This document shows positions 26,298 through 35,514 of a DNA stretch of 64,000 nucleotides, piece by piece. The notes under the pieces were generated by a model. The model was not told the origin of the DNA and searched no databases. It saw nothing but the letters and a program-made list of their open reading frames with translations. The stretch's first letter is position 1, and every line of letters starts with the position of its first letter. The DNA comes from Shewanella sp. Arc9-LZ (GTDB lineage Bacteria; Pseudomonadota; Gammaproteobacteria; Enterobacterales; Shewanellaceae): positions 930,001-994,000 of the forward strand of contig NZ_CP048031.1 of assembly GCF_010092445.1 (NCBI RefSeq). The letters run 5' to 3'. A program made the translations under genes and the position numbers.

Positions 26298-28343
26298 TTA
26301 CTCTGCGGCAAGTGGGAACGGTAAGATATAACGGTCAATAAAATGTTGTGTTGGCATAGGTCTGGCAAATAAATAACCTTGTAAGTAATCGCATGACAGT
26401 TGTTGAAGTAACTGGTGTTGTCCCTCAGTTTCAACACCCTCGGCTACGACTTTAACTTTCAAATGATGTGCCATGGTGATAATAGCTCGTACCAACGCAA
26501 TGCTACTTTCATTGGTTTCCATGTGCTGAATAAACGATCGGTCAATTTTTAGAATATCAATATCGAGTCGTTGCAAATAGGCTAATGATGAATACCCGAC
26601 TCCAAAATCATCAATGGCGATATCAATACCATAATTATTGAGTCGTAGCATTTGCTGTTGAATGGGAGAGTCTGGGTCCATCAAGGTGTTTTCTGTCACT
26701 TCGATAATCATGGTATCGCGAGGTAAATTGAATTTATTACACGCTAATATCCATTCATCGACCCACAAACCCTCCTGATCAATTTGCAACGGTGAGGTGT
26801 TGACGCTCACTTGCATTTTGTTGCCCGACAATTGATAAAAATGAGCAGCATCTTCAATCGCTTGGTCTCTTACCCAGTTACCAATTTCTTCTATTAAACC
26901 ATTTTGTTCAGCCACCGGAATAAATTCATTTGGACCAATAAGGCCGCGCTGTGGATGATTCCAACGGATGAGTGCTTCTGCCTTGGTAGCATTAACGCCA
27001 GATTGGTCAAAAATGGGTTGGTAAAACAATACAAATTGACCGAGTTTAAGTGCTATGCGGATTTCTTCGATAAGACGACGTTTCTCAATTGCTTGTTCTT
27101 CGATAGCATGAGAGAAAAATTCATAACGATTACGCCCTTTGCTTTTAGACAAGTACATGGCTTGATCAGCATGTTTGACTAACGCTTCAACATTTTGACC
27201 ATCGGCAGGGTAGAAAGTAAGCCCGATGCTACCTGTCACGTTCACTTGCACTTCTTTAATGCTAATACATTGCATCAGGCTATTTTTCACTTTTTCAGCA
27301 ATGGTTGCAGCGTGTTCTAAGTCACTCACATCTTCAAGAATTAAGGTGAACTCGTCTCCGCCTAGACGCGCAACCGTATCATGATCTCGAACACATCCAC
27401 GTAAACGTTTAGCCACTTGATGCAGTAACAGATCACCATATTCATGGCCTAAGGAATCGTTGATCTCTTTAAAGCCATCGAGATCGATAAAAATTAACGC
27501 AAAAAACATGTCATCTGTATCAATAAGCGACTGCAGTTTTTCATAGAAAAAACGTCGATTGGGTAGCAGGGTTAAGCCATCTTGATAAGCATATTCGTGC
27601 AATTGAATATTGGCATTCTCTAGTTCTCTAGTACGCAGTTGTACTTCACTTTCAAGCGAGCTTTCACGCTGTTCAATATTATCTAACATACTATTAAAAC
27701 AAGTGGTTAACTGACCAATTTCATCTTCAGACTGTACTTGAGCACGCAAGCTGTAATCTTGTGACACGGTGATTTTTTGCGAAATTTTAGCGAGATATAA
27801 CATTGGACTTAAAAATTTACGACGTAAGAATAATGAGAGAAAAAAGCTGGCACAAAGAGATGATAATAGTAATAGCACAATAAATTGGCCGTAAAATGTA
27901 ATTCTATCAGTGATAATGCTGTCATCTACTGATATGTGTAAATCACCATATTGTTGCTTGTCGAGTGTCAATGGTGTCATCACTTGAGTGATGTCATTAA
28001 GGTCGTCATCAATCTGGGTCATAGAAGGGCGCTTTGATAATGCCTGAGCTAACACAACACCTTCAATATTAGTGACGCTGACAGATAATACATCTGATCT
28101 TAACAAGATAGGATTAATCAGTTCTTGAATGGCGTCTTGATCATCAAATAATAAGGCCGCAGTGATATTGGGCGACAACATTTGCGACAAGCTGTGTAGG
28201 CTTTCAACTTGTTCTCTTTTAGCGGAAGACAGCTCGAAGGCGCTGAATATTGATGTCACAGTGAGTGTCGAAATGAGCGCAACGCTCATTAAAATGAATT
28301 GCAATTTTTTACTGATAGTATTTAGCACGAAAAATTGTTTCAT
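26298..28343 (-). CDS. Membrane GGDEF-EAL protein (YfiN-like sensor)
   Basis: 681 residues. Two membrane helices (about 15-35 and 150-170) enclose a periplasmic domain, then a HAMP-like region (RKFLSPMLYLAKISQKI), a GGDEF domain and an EAL domain. The cyclase motif LGGDEF is intact and RDHD five residues earlier gives an inhibitory site. The phosphodiesterase motifs EALIRW, DDFGVGYSSL and AEGVET are also intact, so it could make or break c-di-GMP. It is the last gene of an operon with a YfiR-like protein (4 bases upstream) and a TonB receptor. In YfiN systems, periplasmic YfiR holds the cyclase inactive. Confidence 0.9.
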   Translation of the reverse strand: MKQFFVLNTISKKLQFILMSVALISTLTVTSIFSAFELSSAKREQVESLHSLSQMLSPNITAALLFDDQDAIQELINPILLRSDVLSVSVTNIEGVVLAQALSKRPSMTQIDDDLNDITQVMTPLTLDKQQYGDLHISVDDSIITDRITFYGQFIVLLLLSSLCASFFLSLFLRRKFLSPMLYLAKISQKITVSQDYSLRAQVQSEDEIGQLTTCFNSMLDNIEQRESSLESEVQLRTRELENANIQLHEYAYQDGLTLLPNRRFFYEKLQSLIDTDDMFFALIFIDLDGFKEINDSLGHEYGDLLLHQVAKRLRGCVRDHDTVARLGGDEFTLILEDVSDLEHAATIAEKVKNSLMQCISIKEVQVNVTGSIGLTFYPADGQNVEALVKHADQAMYLSKSKGRNRYEFFSHAIEEQAIEKRRLIEEIRIALKLGQFVLFYQPIFDQSGVNATKAEALIRWNHPQRGLIGPNEFIPVAEQNGLIEEIGNWVRDQAIEDAAHFYQLSGNKMQVSVNTSPLQIDQEGLWVDEWILACNKFNLPRDTMIIEVTENTLMDPDSPIQQQMLRLNNYGIDIAIDDFGVGYSSLAYLQRLDIDILKIDRSFIQHMETNESSIALVRAIITMAHHLKVKVVAEGVETEGQHQLLQQLSCDYLQGYLFARPMPTQHFIDRYILPFPLAAE

Positions 28344-28347
28344 AGCA

Positions 28348-28878
28348 TTAATTATTCACTACTCGACCTAGGCGTAATACTTTTGAACTCATTGTTATCC
28401 CCGATAATTTTAATTTTTCGGGTGAGACTTCAAAACGAATTTTACCACCGGATAAAAAGAAACGAATATGCCCACCTTGCTCTATAAAGTTGTCTGTTTC
28501 ACCCACGATCATGACATCAGCAAGATGTTTATTATCCAATTGTTGCCAAGATTCAAGGGTGTCGGTTGTGATAAACAAGATATTACATTGTTCTAAGTTT
28601 TTTTCTGTGAGACTCACTTCGACATTTTCTATTGGTAAATTATTGACTTTACGACCATTGAGGATTGAGCGCGAGACACTAATAAAGCTAGTATCAGGGC
28701 TGCACAGTGTAAAAGAGCTGGCTGTATTCGTGTGATGACTCCATTCGCCGTAACGGGCAAAGTTAAATAAAAAACCAGCTTTAAGTGCATACTCTTTTTC
28801 GTCAGCAATCGCGCCTTGGCTTATAGTAAGCAAAAGCGTTATAAATGATCCAAACAGAATACGTTTAATAGTTAACAT
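28348..28878 (-). CDS. YfiR-like periplasmic regulator (DUF4154)
   Basis: A 176-residue secreted protein. The signal peptide (MLTIKRILFGSFITLLLTISQGAIA) is followed by EYALKAGFLFNFARYGEW, the family signature. Further features are CNILFIT, MIVGETDNFIEQGGHIRFFLSGGKIRFEVSPE and a C-terminal VLRLGRVV. YfiR of Pseudomonas is a periplasmic repressor of the cyclase YfiN. Here the likely target is the adjacent GGDEF-EAL protein. Cysteines are few, so redox regulation as in YfiR is uncertain. Confidence 0.87.
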   Translation of the reverse strand: MLTIKRILFGSFITLLLTISQGAIADEKEYALKAGFLFNFARYGEWSHHTNTASSFTLCSPDTSFISVSRSILNGRKVNNLPIENVEVSLTEKNLEQCNILFITTDTLESWQQLDNKHLADVMIVGETDNFIEQGGHIRFFLSGGKIRFEVSPEKLKLSGITMSSKVLRLGRVVNN

Positions 28879-28886
28879 TAAGTCAG

Positions 28887-30950
28887 TTAGAATTTCGCCG
28901 TAATTTTAAAAGTGACACTTTCGTCTATATAATTTGATCGTGTATACGTTTCACTATCATTGCCATACTCAAGATGTGAACCTGCAAACAGGTTTTTACC
29001 CATAATGGCGAATGCCCAGTTAGGGTGAAAAGCCCAATTCCAAGTTAAATCGAGTGCGGTATAATTTTCTGTTTGATAGGCATCACTATTTTCAACTCTG
29101 AGTGAGGCAAAAATATTATGCTGTTCAAAAAAATGTATATCAGCTTTAGTAAACAGTTGACGACTCGTTGAGTCAAAGCCAATCGCTGGGAACGTGTTGT
29201 CTGCTAAGTCGTAATTAAAGGTGTTATAGCTGTAACCTACCTCGGCAGTAAAGTTGTCAGACGGTTGCCATGACAACACCACATCACCACCTTCAGTGGT
29301 CAGCCCTGCATTAGAGACTAAGTCAAAATTAATCGATGTTGTCGTCAATGCTTGTACTGCGGCATCAATCTGTCCAGCCTGTAACAATGCAAACACGGGG
29401 AGGAACTGATCGATATTCGGATCGATTTGGATCACGGCTACATCATCGGTATCAGTATGATAAACCGATAGGTCAAGTGCCCATGTGGTATCAGATAAAC
29501 GATAGCCCATTTCATAAGATACAGATTTTTCTGACTTTACGTTGTCATTACCATTGAGGTAAGTGCGGATATAATAACGATCAATCTCGGGTATTCCGGT
29601 GGTGATAGGCGATACTTCTTCGACTCTTTGTCCATCGATAAGAAAGTTGTCGTTAAATTCAAGTAAAGAGGGAACCCGAACACTTTTTGATACAGAGGCC
29701 CACAAGACTTGATTATTTAGTGGTTTCCATACCAGCCTTGCTAGTGGTTGGTTTTCCCAACCAGTCAAATCGTTATGATCAACTTTGACACCCACAATTA
29801 AGTCTAATTTGTCCGCAATCACGTTATATTGAGCCTGCGCTAATCCACCATATTGATGTAGGCTTTCAAAACCTCCATCGCTTTGCACAAAGGTACTGTC
29901 TGCAAAAGAAATAGAATTGTAACGGTAGTTTAGCCCCCAATCGAACTGTAAGTCTTGGTGCAGGAAATTCATCTGATAATCAACATCAAAAGATTCAAAA
30001 TTTTCTTGTAAATGGGTTTGGCTACCACTTTGTTTTAACCAAGATGTTTGCAGCATTTGGTTAGCTTTGGGTGAAATACGATTTTCCAACCTCGCCATGA
30101 CTCGAACATCGGTACGATCTAAGCTGTCAGTAAATGAGATATTACGGTTGCTTTCATCCACGACGCCGCGAAAATTTTGGCCTAATGTAGATTGAGTCAT
30201 ATCACCTTGAATAAGTCCTGACCATTGATCGTTTGGGGTAAAGTCAAACCGGGTGCCTACAGATTGTTGCTCTGAAAAGTCAGCCGGCTCCATTTCAATC
30301 CCTTTGTCAGACTTCTGGCCATCTTTAACGTGGCCATATATTCTGAAACTGCCATTATTACCAATATCGCCACCATAACGAAGATTGGTATCGACATTAA
30401 GCTGGCTACCACTGCTGACATCAGCATATAGGCCCCGAGTATCAATGCTGTTTTTAGTAATGATATTAATGACGCCATTAGTGGCATTGCTGCCCCACAG
30501 TAACCCACCTTGACCGCGGATAATTTCGATACGTTCTATATCGTATAACGGTACGTTTAGGGTTTCCCAATACACGGCGGCAAATTTAGGGGTATACAAA
30601 CTTTGACCGTCTACCATAACGAGTAATTTGCTTGAAAATCGCGATGCAACACCACGAGAAGAAATTGCCCATTGATTATTATCAAGTTGTCTAACGGCTA
30701 ATCCAGGTACCATTTTCAGGGCTTCTGGAACAGAAGTCACGCCTGAACGAGTGATTTGTTCTTTGGTTAATACGTATATAGATGAAGCGGTTTCAAAGGC
30801 TGATTGGGTTCTTTTCATCGCCGAAGTCACTTGTACATCCATCGCCATCAGCGAATCTAAATCTAAATCGAGATTGTTTAAGATTTCTTCTGCTATGACA
30901 TGAGGCGAAATTAAAATAAATAAGTACAAGCATTTTGGTGATAACTTCAA
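28887..30950 (-). CDS. TonB-dependent outer-membrane receptor
   Basis: 687 residues with a signal peptide. The plug domain contains SIYVLTKEQITRSGVTSVPEALKMVPGLAV and VMVDGQSLYTP, and the barrel starts after WGSNATNGVINIITKN; the C-terminus ends in Phe (TFKITAKF) as expected for an outer-membrane protein. The plug resembles vitamin B12/siderophore-type receptors, but the ligand is not evident. It is first in an operon with YfiR and GGDEF-EAL genes, so it may serve as sensor or ligand gate for c-di-GMP signalling. Confidence 0.9.
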   Translation of the reverse strand: MKLSPKCLYLFILISPHVIAEEILNNLDLDLDSLMAMDVQVTSAMKRTQSAFETASSIYVLTKEQITRSGVTSVPEALKMVPGLAVRQLDNNQWAISSRGVASRFSSKLLVMVDGQSLYTPKFAAVYWETLNVPLYDIERIEIIRGQGGLLWGSNATNGVINIITKNSIDTRGLYADVSSGSQLNVDTNLRYGGDIGNNGSFRIYGHVKDGQKSDKGIEMEPADFSEQQSVGTRFDFTPNDQWSGLIQGDMTQSTLGQNFRGVVDESNRNISFTDSLDRTDVRVMARLENRISPKANQMLQTSWLKQSGSQTHLQENFESFDVDYQMNFLHQDLQFDWGLNYRYNSISFADSTFVQSDGGFESLHQYGGLAQAQYNVIADKLDLIVGVKVDHNDLTGWENQPLARLVWKPLNNQVLWASVSKSVRVPSLLEFNDNFLIDGQRVEEVSPITTGIPEIDRYYIRTYLNGNDNVKSEKSVSYEMGYRLSDTTWALDLSVYHTDTDDVAVIQIDPNIDQFLPVFALLQAGQIDAAVQALTTTSINFDLVSNAGLTTEGGDVVLSWQPSDNFTAEVGYSYNTFNYDLADNTFPAIGFDSTSRQLFTKADIHFFEQHNIFASLRVENSDAYQTENYTALDLTWNWAFHPNWAFAIMGKNLFAGSHLEYGNDSETYTRSNYIDESVTFKITAKF

Positions 30951-31142
30951 ACCAATGTCCTCGATAATCTTTGATGATGGTCAACTATAATGGAACTATT
31001 TTAACACACGCTATTAACTAAATATCAGTGCATCCCTTTCAATATACGGATTAATTTACCTTCTGTTAACGACTAAGTCGTTATTTTTTGGTTCACATCT
31101 GTGAGTATCGTCATAAATAAATCAGAAAACGATGTTAACCGC

Positions 31143-31188
31143 CACACTAGAGGTAATGAGTTTTAGTTAACTCATTACCTCTCGTGTG
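31143..31188. repeat. Large near-perfect hairpin between the receptor operon and the VF530-like gene
   Basis: AGAGGTAATGAGTT (31149-31162) pairs perfectly with 31169-31182; CACAC/GTGTG (31143-31147, 31184-31188) extends the stem after one mismatch, giving 19 pairs and a six-base loop. No T tract follows, so it is not a simple terminator. The rest of 30951-31269 shows no gene. Confidence 0.75.
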
Positions 31189-31269
31189 AAATATGCATAA
31201 AGACGATGGGGCATTTTAACGGTAAACTATACACATTATAGAGACAGCTTTTTGAGGTCATGAGATAGC

Positions 31270-31785
31270 ATGGTAGAACTGCAGCAAAATAATCCACTTC
31301 ACGGTTTAAAATCAGAAACGATGATATCTGAGTTAGTGGCATTTTATGATTGGAAAATTCTCTACGCAGCTTTGCGTTTAGAGTGCTTCAATACCAACCC
31401 CAATATGGACGCTTGTGTTAAGTTCCTAAAAAAGACGGAATGGGCGAGAGAGCGTGTTGAAAATTTTTATTTGTACCGTTTCAAGCGTATGCCAAAAGGT
31501 AACTCTGCACAATTTGAATTAAAACCTCGTGAACGTGGTTTTGCTGACGGTATTTTACCGCGTAAGCCGCAGCCTTTAACGGTTGAGTTAGTTGCCGAAA
31601 TGAAAGCCAAAGCAACGGCTGATTATGAACAAATGAAACATAATCAAAGTCGTTCATATGCTTCTTCGTCATCACCTTCATATTCCTCATCGAGTCGTTC
31701 AAATGACAGCGATGCAGCGACACAGCGTAGTAATCAAAATAAGCCGCAGCCTACATTTGATCCAAACAATCCGTGGAATAAATAA
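31270..31785 (+). CDS. VF530-family (DUF2132) putative DNA-binding protein with Ser-rich tail
   Basis: 171 residues. The first 80 match the VF530 domain: NNPLHGLKSETMISELVAFYDW and FNTNPNMDACVKFLKKTEWARERVENFY, a small helical fold reported to bind DNA. Residues 80-110 are basic. The remainder (SYASSSSPSYSSSSRS then NQNKPQPTFDPNNPWNK) is a low-complexity, probably disordered extension that most short VF530 proteins lack. The gene is monocistronic. Function unknown beyond possible nucleic-acid binding. Confidence 0.78.
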   Translation: MVELQQNNPLHGLKSETMISELVAFYDWKILYAALRLECFNTNPNMDACVKFLKKTEWARERVENFYLYRFKRMPKGNSAQFELKPRERGFADGILPRKPQPLTVELVAEMKAKATADYEQMKHNQSRSYASSSSPSYSSSSRSNDSDAATQRSNQNKPQPTFDPNNPWNK

Positions 31786-31825
31786 CCACTAGACTGATCT
31801 CATGTCAAAGGACGCTATAAAAGGG

Positions 31826-31915
31826 AAAAGCCTAGATGCTAGGACGCTGCGCTGCTAGATGCTATACAGGCCAAAAGCCTAGATGCTAGGACGCTACGCT
31901 GCTAGATGCTATACA
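31826..31915. repeat. Two copies of a 43-bp repeat at 47-bp spacing
   Basis: Copies at 31826-31868 and 31873-31915 start AAAAGCCTAGATGCTAGGAC and differ at one base. They contain CTAGATGCTAG and GCTGCTAGATGC palindromic pieces. Confidence 0.85.
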
Positions 31916-31919
31916 ATCT

Positions 31920-32029
31920 TAGCAGCGAAGCGATATCGCAGGACGCAGTCCGCCCTAGCAGCGAAGCGATACTCGCAGGACGCAGTCCGCCCTAGCAGCG
32001 AAGCGATACTCGCAGGACGCAGTCCGCCC
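31920..32029. repeat. Three tandem copies of a 36-37-bp repeat
   Basis: Units begin TAGCAGCGAAGCGAT and end in CGCAGTCCGCCC at 31920-31955, 31956-31992 and 31993-32029. Each holds small hairpins (GCGAxxxCGC and GGAC-GCA-GTCC). Related GCGAAGCG/TAGCAG words reappear at 59105-59145, so this is a dispersed element. The remainder of 31786-32329 shows no gene. Confidence 0.85.
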
Positions 32030-32329
32030 TAACAAATATCCAAAGACGTCGCTATTTTATAATCGTTTATTATCCAGGACTGAGGTTAGCTGAATAAGGT
32101 TAATTGTTTTTGTTAAGCACGTTTTGGCTATTTTTATCAAGATGTAGACACACGAGAGAATGATTGCTTAAATAGTAATGCATGTCTTTGTTGTATTTAA
32201 CAACAGCGCATTCGTTTCAAGGTAACTGGGATTACTTTGGCGGTGCTGTTAGCTTAAATTGAGGCGTAAAGGATTAAGTACCTCATCCATTTTGCTGCTT
32301 AGCATTGGGATACAACAAGGATAATAATA

Positions 32330-34912
32330 ATGAAACTGAATAAAATTTTGCTCGCTATCGGCATGGCTTCTAGCGTTGCGATAGTAGGTTGCGGTGATGA
32401 CACCCAATACGGTAAAACCCCTCAACCAGATCCAGAACCCGAAGTCGTTACTCCTCTATTACAAGCCTTTGCCCCTAATGGCAGCTTAAAAGTCCAAATT
32501 CGCCGAACTCAATATGGTGTACCACACATTACCGCCGACAATTTAGAGAGTCTTGGTTTCGGTAATGGTTATGCCCAAGCACAAGATAATTTATGTGTAA
32601 TTGCAGATGGCTTTATTAAAGCCAATTCTGAACGGTCGATGTATTTTGGTCCCCATGCTTCGATTGACTTTACTACTGGCCTTCCAACCAGTGAAGATAA
32701 CGGTAACTTAATTTCTGACTTTGCCTACAAAGCATTGAAAATCAGGCAGCTTGCTGAAAACCAATACCCACAGTTTAGTTATAATTCGCGTGCATTAATG
32801 GAGGGTTTCAGTGCGGGTTATAATCAATATCTTGCCGATGTAGAAGCTGGAACTCAAACAGGCGAGCCATTTTGTGCTGGTCAACCGTGGGTTAAACCTA
32901 TTAGCGGTGTCGATGTAGCAAGCTATCTATTTTCCATCGCGCTATTACCTGGGGCGGCAAACTTTTTAGATTTAATTTTTTACGCCAACCCTGGCGATGC
33001 TCAAGAGTATTTACCGCGAATTATTGGGCCTGCACCATCCACTGCACAAACCGCGTTTGTGCAGGATATGAACAACAAATTAATCGCACGGTCTGCAACC
33101 ATTACCACACCGGAAACTAATCCGCGAAATTTGGGTTCTAATGGTTGGGGTTTAGGTAAGGATAAAACTGAAAATGGTAAAGGTATGGTATTGGGTAATC
33201 CACATTTTCCGCATACCGGTAATTTACGCTTTTGGCAGTCGCATTTGACCATACCAGGACAAATGGATGTGATGGGCGGCTCGTTGGTTGGTATGCCTGG
33301 ATTGGTTAACATTGGTTTTAACAAAGATGTTGCTTGGACGCATACCTTTTCAACCGCAGAACATTTTGTAATGTATAACCTTGAGTTAGTTGCCGGTGAT
33401 AGATTGCAATATATGTACGATAATTCGCCGATGCCAATCACCAAAGAAACGGTTTCGGTATTAGTTAATGCAGGCCCCGCTGGCATGTTGGTGGCGGAGA
33501 AGGATATTTACACTACAGCCAAAGGTCCGATGGTTGAAGCACCACCGGCATTAGCACCATTTGGATGGGACGATGGCCAGGCTTTCTTTATTCAAGATGC
33601 CAATATGGCCAATAAAGATCCGCTCGATCATTGGTTAGCCATGAATCTTGCATCCAATAAAGATGAGTTTCAACAAGCGTTTAAAAATTATGATGGGGTT
33701 ATTTTTAATAACACCATGTATGCGGATAAAGAAGGTAATGCGTTTTATATTGACGACTCAACCGTACCGGGATTTTCTGACTTAGTGGTCGATATTATTA
33801 AGACGACCCCAGCGATACAAGCGGCTAGAGCTCAAGCTGGATTTACTATTTTACCCGGTAATACCTCGGTATTTAGTTATGACTCGCCAATGCCTTACGA
33901 CCGTGCACCTAAGCTTGAACGTACTGACTTTGTACAAAACTCCAACAACTCCTTTTGGTCAACTAACTTAGCGGCACCGCTCGAAAACTACTCTCCTTTA
34001 TACGGTCCAGAGCGAGGCCAATTATCGTTACGTACTCGTATGGGCTTAACCTTAATGGATGACGCCGCGGGTGATGACGGTAAATTTACTATTGAGGAGC
34101 TAGAGGCGGCTTTATTATCCAATCGGGCTTATCTTGCTGAATTGGTGTTACCCGACTTAATCAGCCAGTGCGAGCAACAAGGGTCTACGCCGGTGATGGT
34201 TAGCGCAACATTGTCTAAAGATGTCTCGGCATCATGTGCCGCGCTAAAATCGTGGAACGGTAAACAAGATAACGACAGTAAAGGTGGGGCGTTACTTCGT
34301 GAGTTTGCCCATCAGTTCAATCAAAACACCATGCTAACCGAAGCATTTGATTATATGAGTGCAGCAACTACGCCCAATAAGCTCAATACTGACGGCAGTG
34401 CATTAGTGGCTTTAGCTCATGCAGCTTTGAATCTTGAAGCGGCAGGTTTTGCGGTTGATGTTGCGTTGGGGGATGTGCAGTTTGTTGAAAAGTCACTTGC
34501 TGATGGCTCTGCATCTGGGGTGAAGTTACCTTGGCCTGGGAGTCATAATGCGGAAGGTGGATTCAACGTATTCTCGACCAGTTTATCGGGCGATGACACC
34601 TTAATACCTCAGCATCAATATAGCCCTGTTATGGATGTTGTTTCTGGTAATGCTACAGCATCAGGATTAACTTCTGAAGGTTACCAAGTGCGTTATGGTT
34701 CAAGTTGGATGATGACCGTGAGCTTTACTGATGACGGTCCTAAGGCAAAGGGTATTTTGACTTATTCAGAATCTAGCAATGTGTTGAGTCCAAGTTTTTC
34801 CGATCAAAGTGAATTGTATTCCTCGGCAAAACAATTACGTCCATTGCTATTTACTGAGGCAGAAATCCAAGCATCAGTTGAATCTAGCATCGAGCTAACG
34901 CTGCAAAAATAA
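32330..34912 (+). CDS. Penicillin-acylase-family lipoprotein, probable N-acyl-homoserine lactone acylase
   Basis: 860 residues. A lipoprotein signal ends AIVG-Cys21, so the protein is tethered to a membrane on the periplasmic side. The Ntn-hydrolase precursor organisation is clear: an alpha part to about residue 269, then the autocleavage point Gly269-Ser270 in NLGSNGWGL, where Ser270 becomes the catalytic N-terminus of the beta chain. GNPHFP and NVAWTHT-like segments (KDVAWTHTFS) support the family. Relatives cleave AHL signals, cyclic imides or penicillins. AHL acylase is the best guess, as reported for Shewanella. It is monocistronic with its own terminator. Confidence 0.83.
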   Translation: MKLNKILLAIGMASSVAIVGCGDDTQYGKTPQPDPEPEVVTPLLQAFAPNGSLKVQIRRTQYGVPHITADNLESLGFGNGYAQAQDNLCVIADGFIKANSERSMYFGPHASIDFTTGLPTSEDNGNLISDFAYKALKIRQLAENQYPQFSYNSRALMEGFSAGYNQYLADVEAGTQTGEPFCAGQPWVKPISGVDVASYLFSIALLPGAANFLDLIFYANPGDAQEYLPRIIGPAPSTAQTAFVQDMNNKLIARSATITTPETNPRNLGSNGWGLGKDKTENGKGMVLGNPHFPHTGNLRFWQSHLTIPGQMDVMGGSLVGMPGLVNIGFNKDVAWTHTFSTAEHFVMYNLELVAGDRLQYMYDNSPMPITKETVSVLVNAGPAGMLVAEKDIYTTAKGPMVEAPPALAPFGWDDGQAFFIQDANMANKDPLDHWLAMNLASNKDEFQQAFKNYDGVIFNNTMYADKEGNAFYIDDSTVPGFSDLVVDIIKTTPAIQAARAQAGFTILPGNTSVFSYDSPMPYDRAPKLERTDFVQNSNNSFWSTNLAAPLENYSPLYGPERGQLSLRTRMGLTLMDDAAGDDGKFTIEELEAALLSNRAYLAELVLPDLISQCEQQGSTPVMVSATLSKDVSASCAALKSWNGKQDNDSKGGALLREFAHQFNQNTMLTEAFDYMSAATTPNKLNTDGSALVALAHAALNLEAAGFAVDVALGDVQFVEKSLADGSASGVKLPWPGSHNAEGGFNVFSTSLSGDDTLIPQHQYSPVMDVVSGNATASGLTSEGYQVRYGSSWMMTVSFTDDGPKAKGILTYSESSNVLSPSFSDQSELYSSAKQLRPLLFTEAEIQASVESSIELTLQK

Positions 34913-34946
34913 ACTAATGGTTTATTCTGTTTGAGTGAATGAAACT

Positions 34947-34980
34947 AAAACCTCACTGATATTTATCGGTGAGGTTTTAT
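34947..34980 (+). terminator. Rho-independent terminator of the acylase gene
   Basis: AAAACCTCACTGAT (34947-34960) pairs with 34965-34978 (one G-T pair) around an ATTT loop, ending in T residues. Confidence 0.88.
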
Positions 34981-34987
34981 CATTTTA

Positions 34988-35060
34988 TAGACGAATAGAC
35001 GAATAGACGAATAGACGAATAGACGAATAGACGAATAGACGAATAGACGAATAGACGAAT
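34988..35060. repeat. Nine perfect tandem copies of an 8-bp repeat
   Basis: TAGACGAA is repeated nine times without error, then decays (AAACAGATGAACCAG). It lies just after the acylase terminator. Confidence 0.95.
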
Positions 35061-35514
35061 AAACAGATGAACCAGTAAGCGGATGTTTGGGTTGTTCACA
35101 TGGTGATTCAATCGTGTTTGTTACCTCAATTTCAGGCTACTTAACTTCCCACCTATAAAGATGTGTTTGAGGTGATATATTGGTGACGGTGTAATTATCT
35201 TAGGTGTTACAAAGGGTAATTAACCATTTTTAGTATATAGGGATGTGTAAGTTTACAAGCCACTGGTGAGTTAAAAGTGATTATGTTTGAATTTTTTTGA
35301 TGTGTGGATATGGGTAATTAAATAGCTAATTATAGTGAAGTTGGGGTAAGCCATTAACAGGGTTATAGTTTATCGCTAAAGTGAGTATATATGCACGGAA
35401 AGTAACTGGTAGCAATCCCTACTTTGGTATAACACCCGGTTGCTTGACCTAGAAAGCTAACTGAAACAAACTCGACATTGAATATATTCCTATAAATAAT
35501 TGGATGACAATAAT
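35061..35514. other. Leader region of the CstA-family gene
   Basis: No gene is seen. Near 35410-35455, GGTAGCAATCC can pair with GGTTGCTTGACC to form a stem of about ten pairs with one bulge, about 60-100 bases before the start codon. It might be a structured mRNA leader, but I cannot match it to a known riboswitch class. Confidence 0.35.

Noticed and set aside
26099..26341. Plus-strand ORF of 80 codons after acuI
   Set aside because: Starts at TTG, has no ribosome-binding site, overlaps the end of the GGDEF-EAL gene and resembles no family.
31826..32029. CRISPR-like spacing of repeats
   Set aside because: The units are directly adjacent with no unique spacers, and there are no cas genes.
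33001..33486. Minus-strand ORF of 161 codons within the acylase gene
   Set aside because: Antisense shadow of a strongly supported coding sequence, with no motif.
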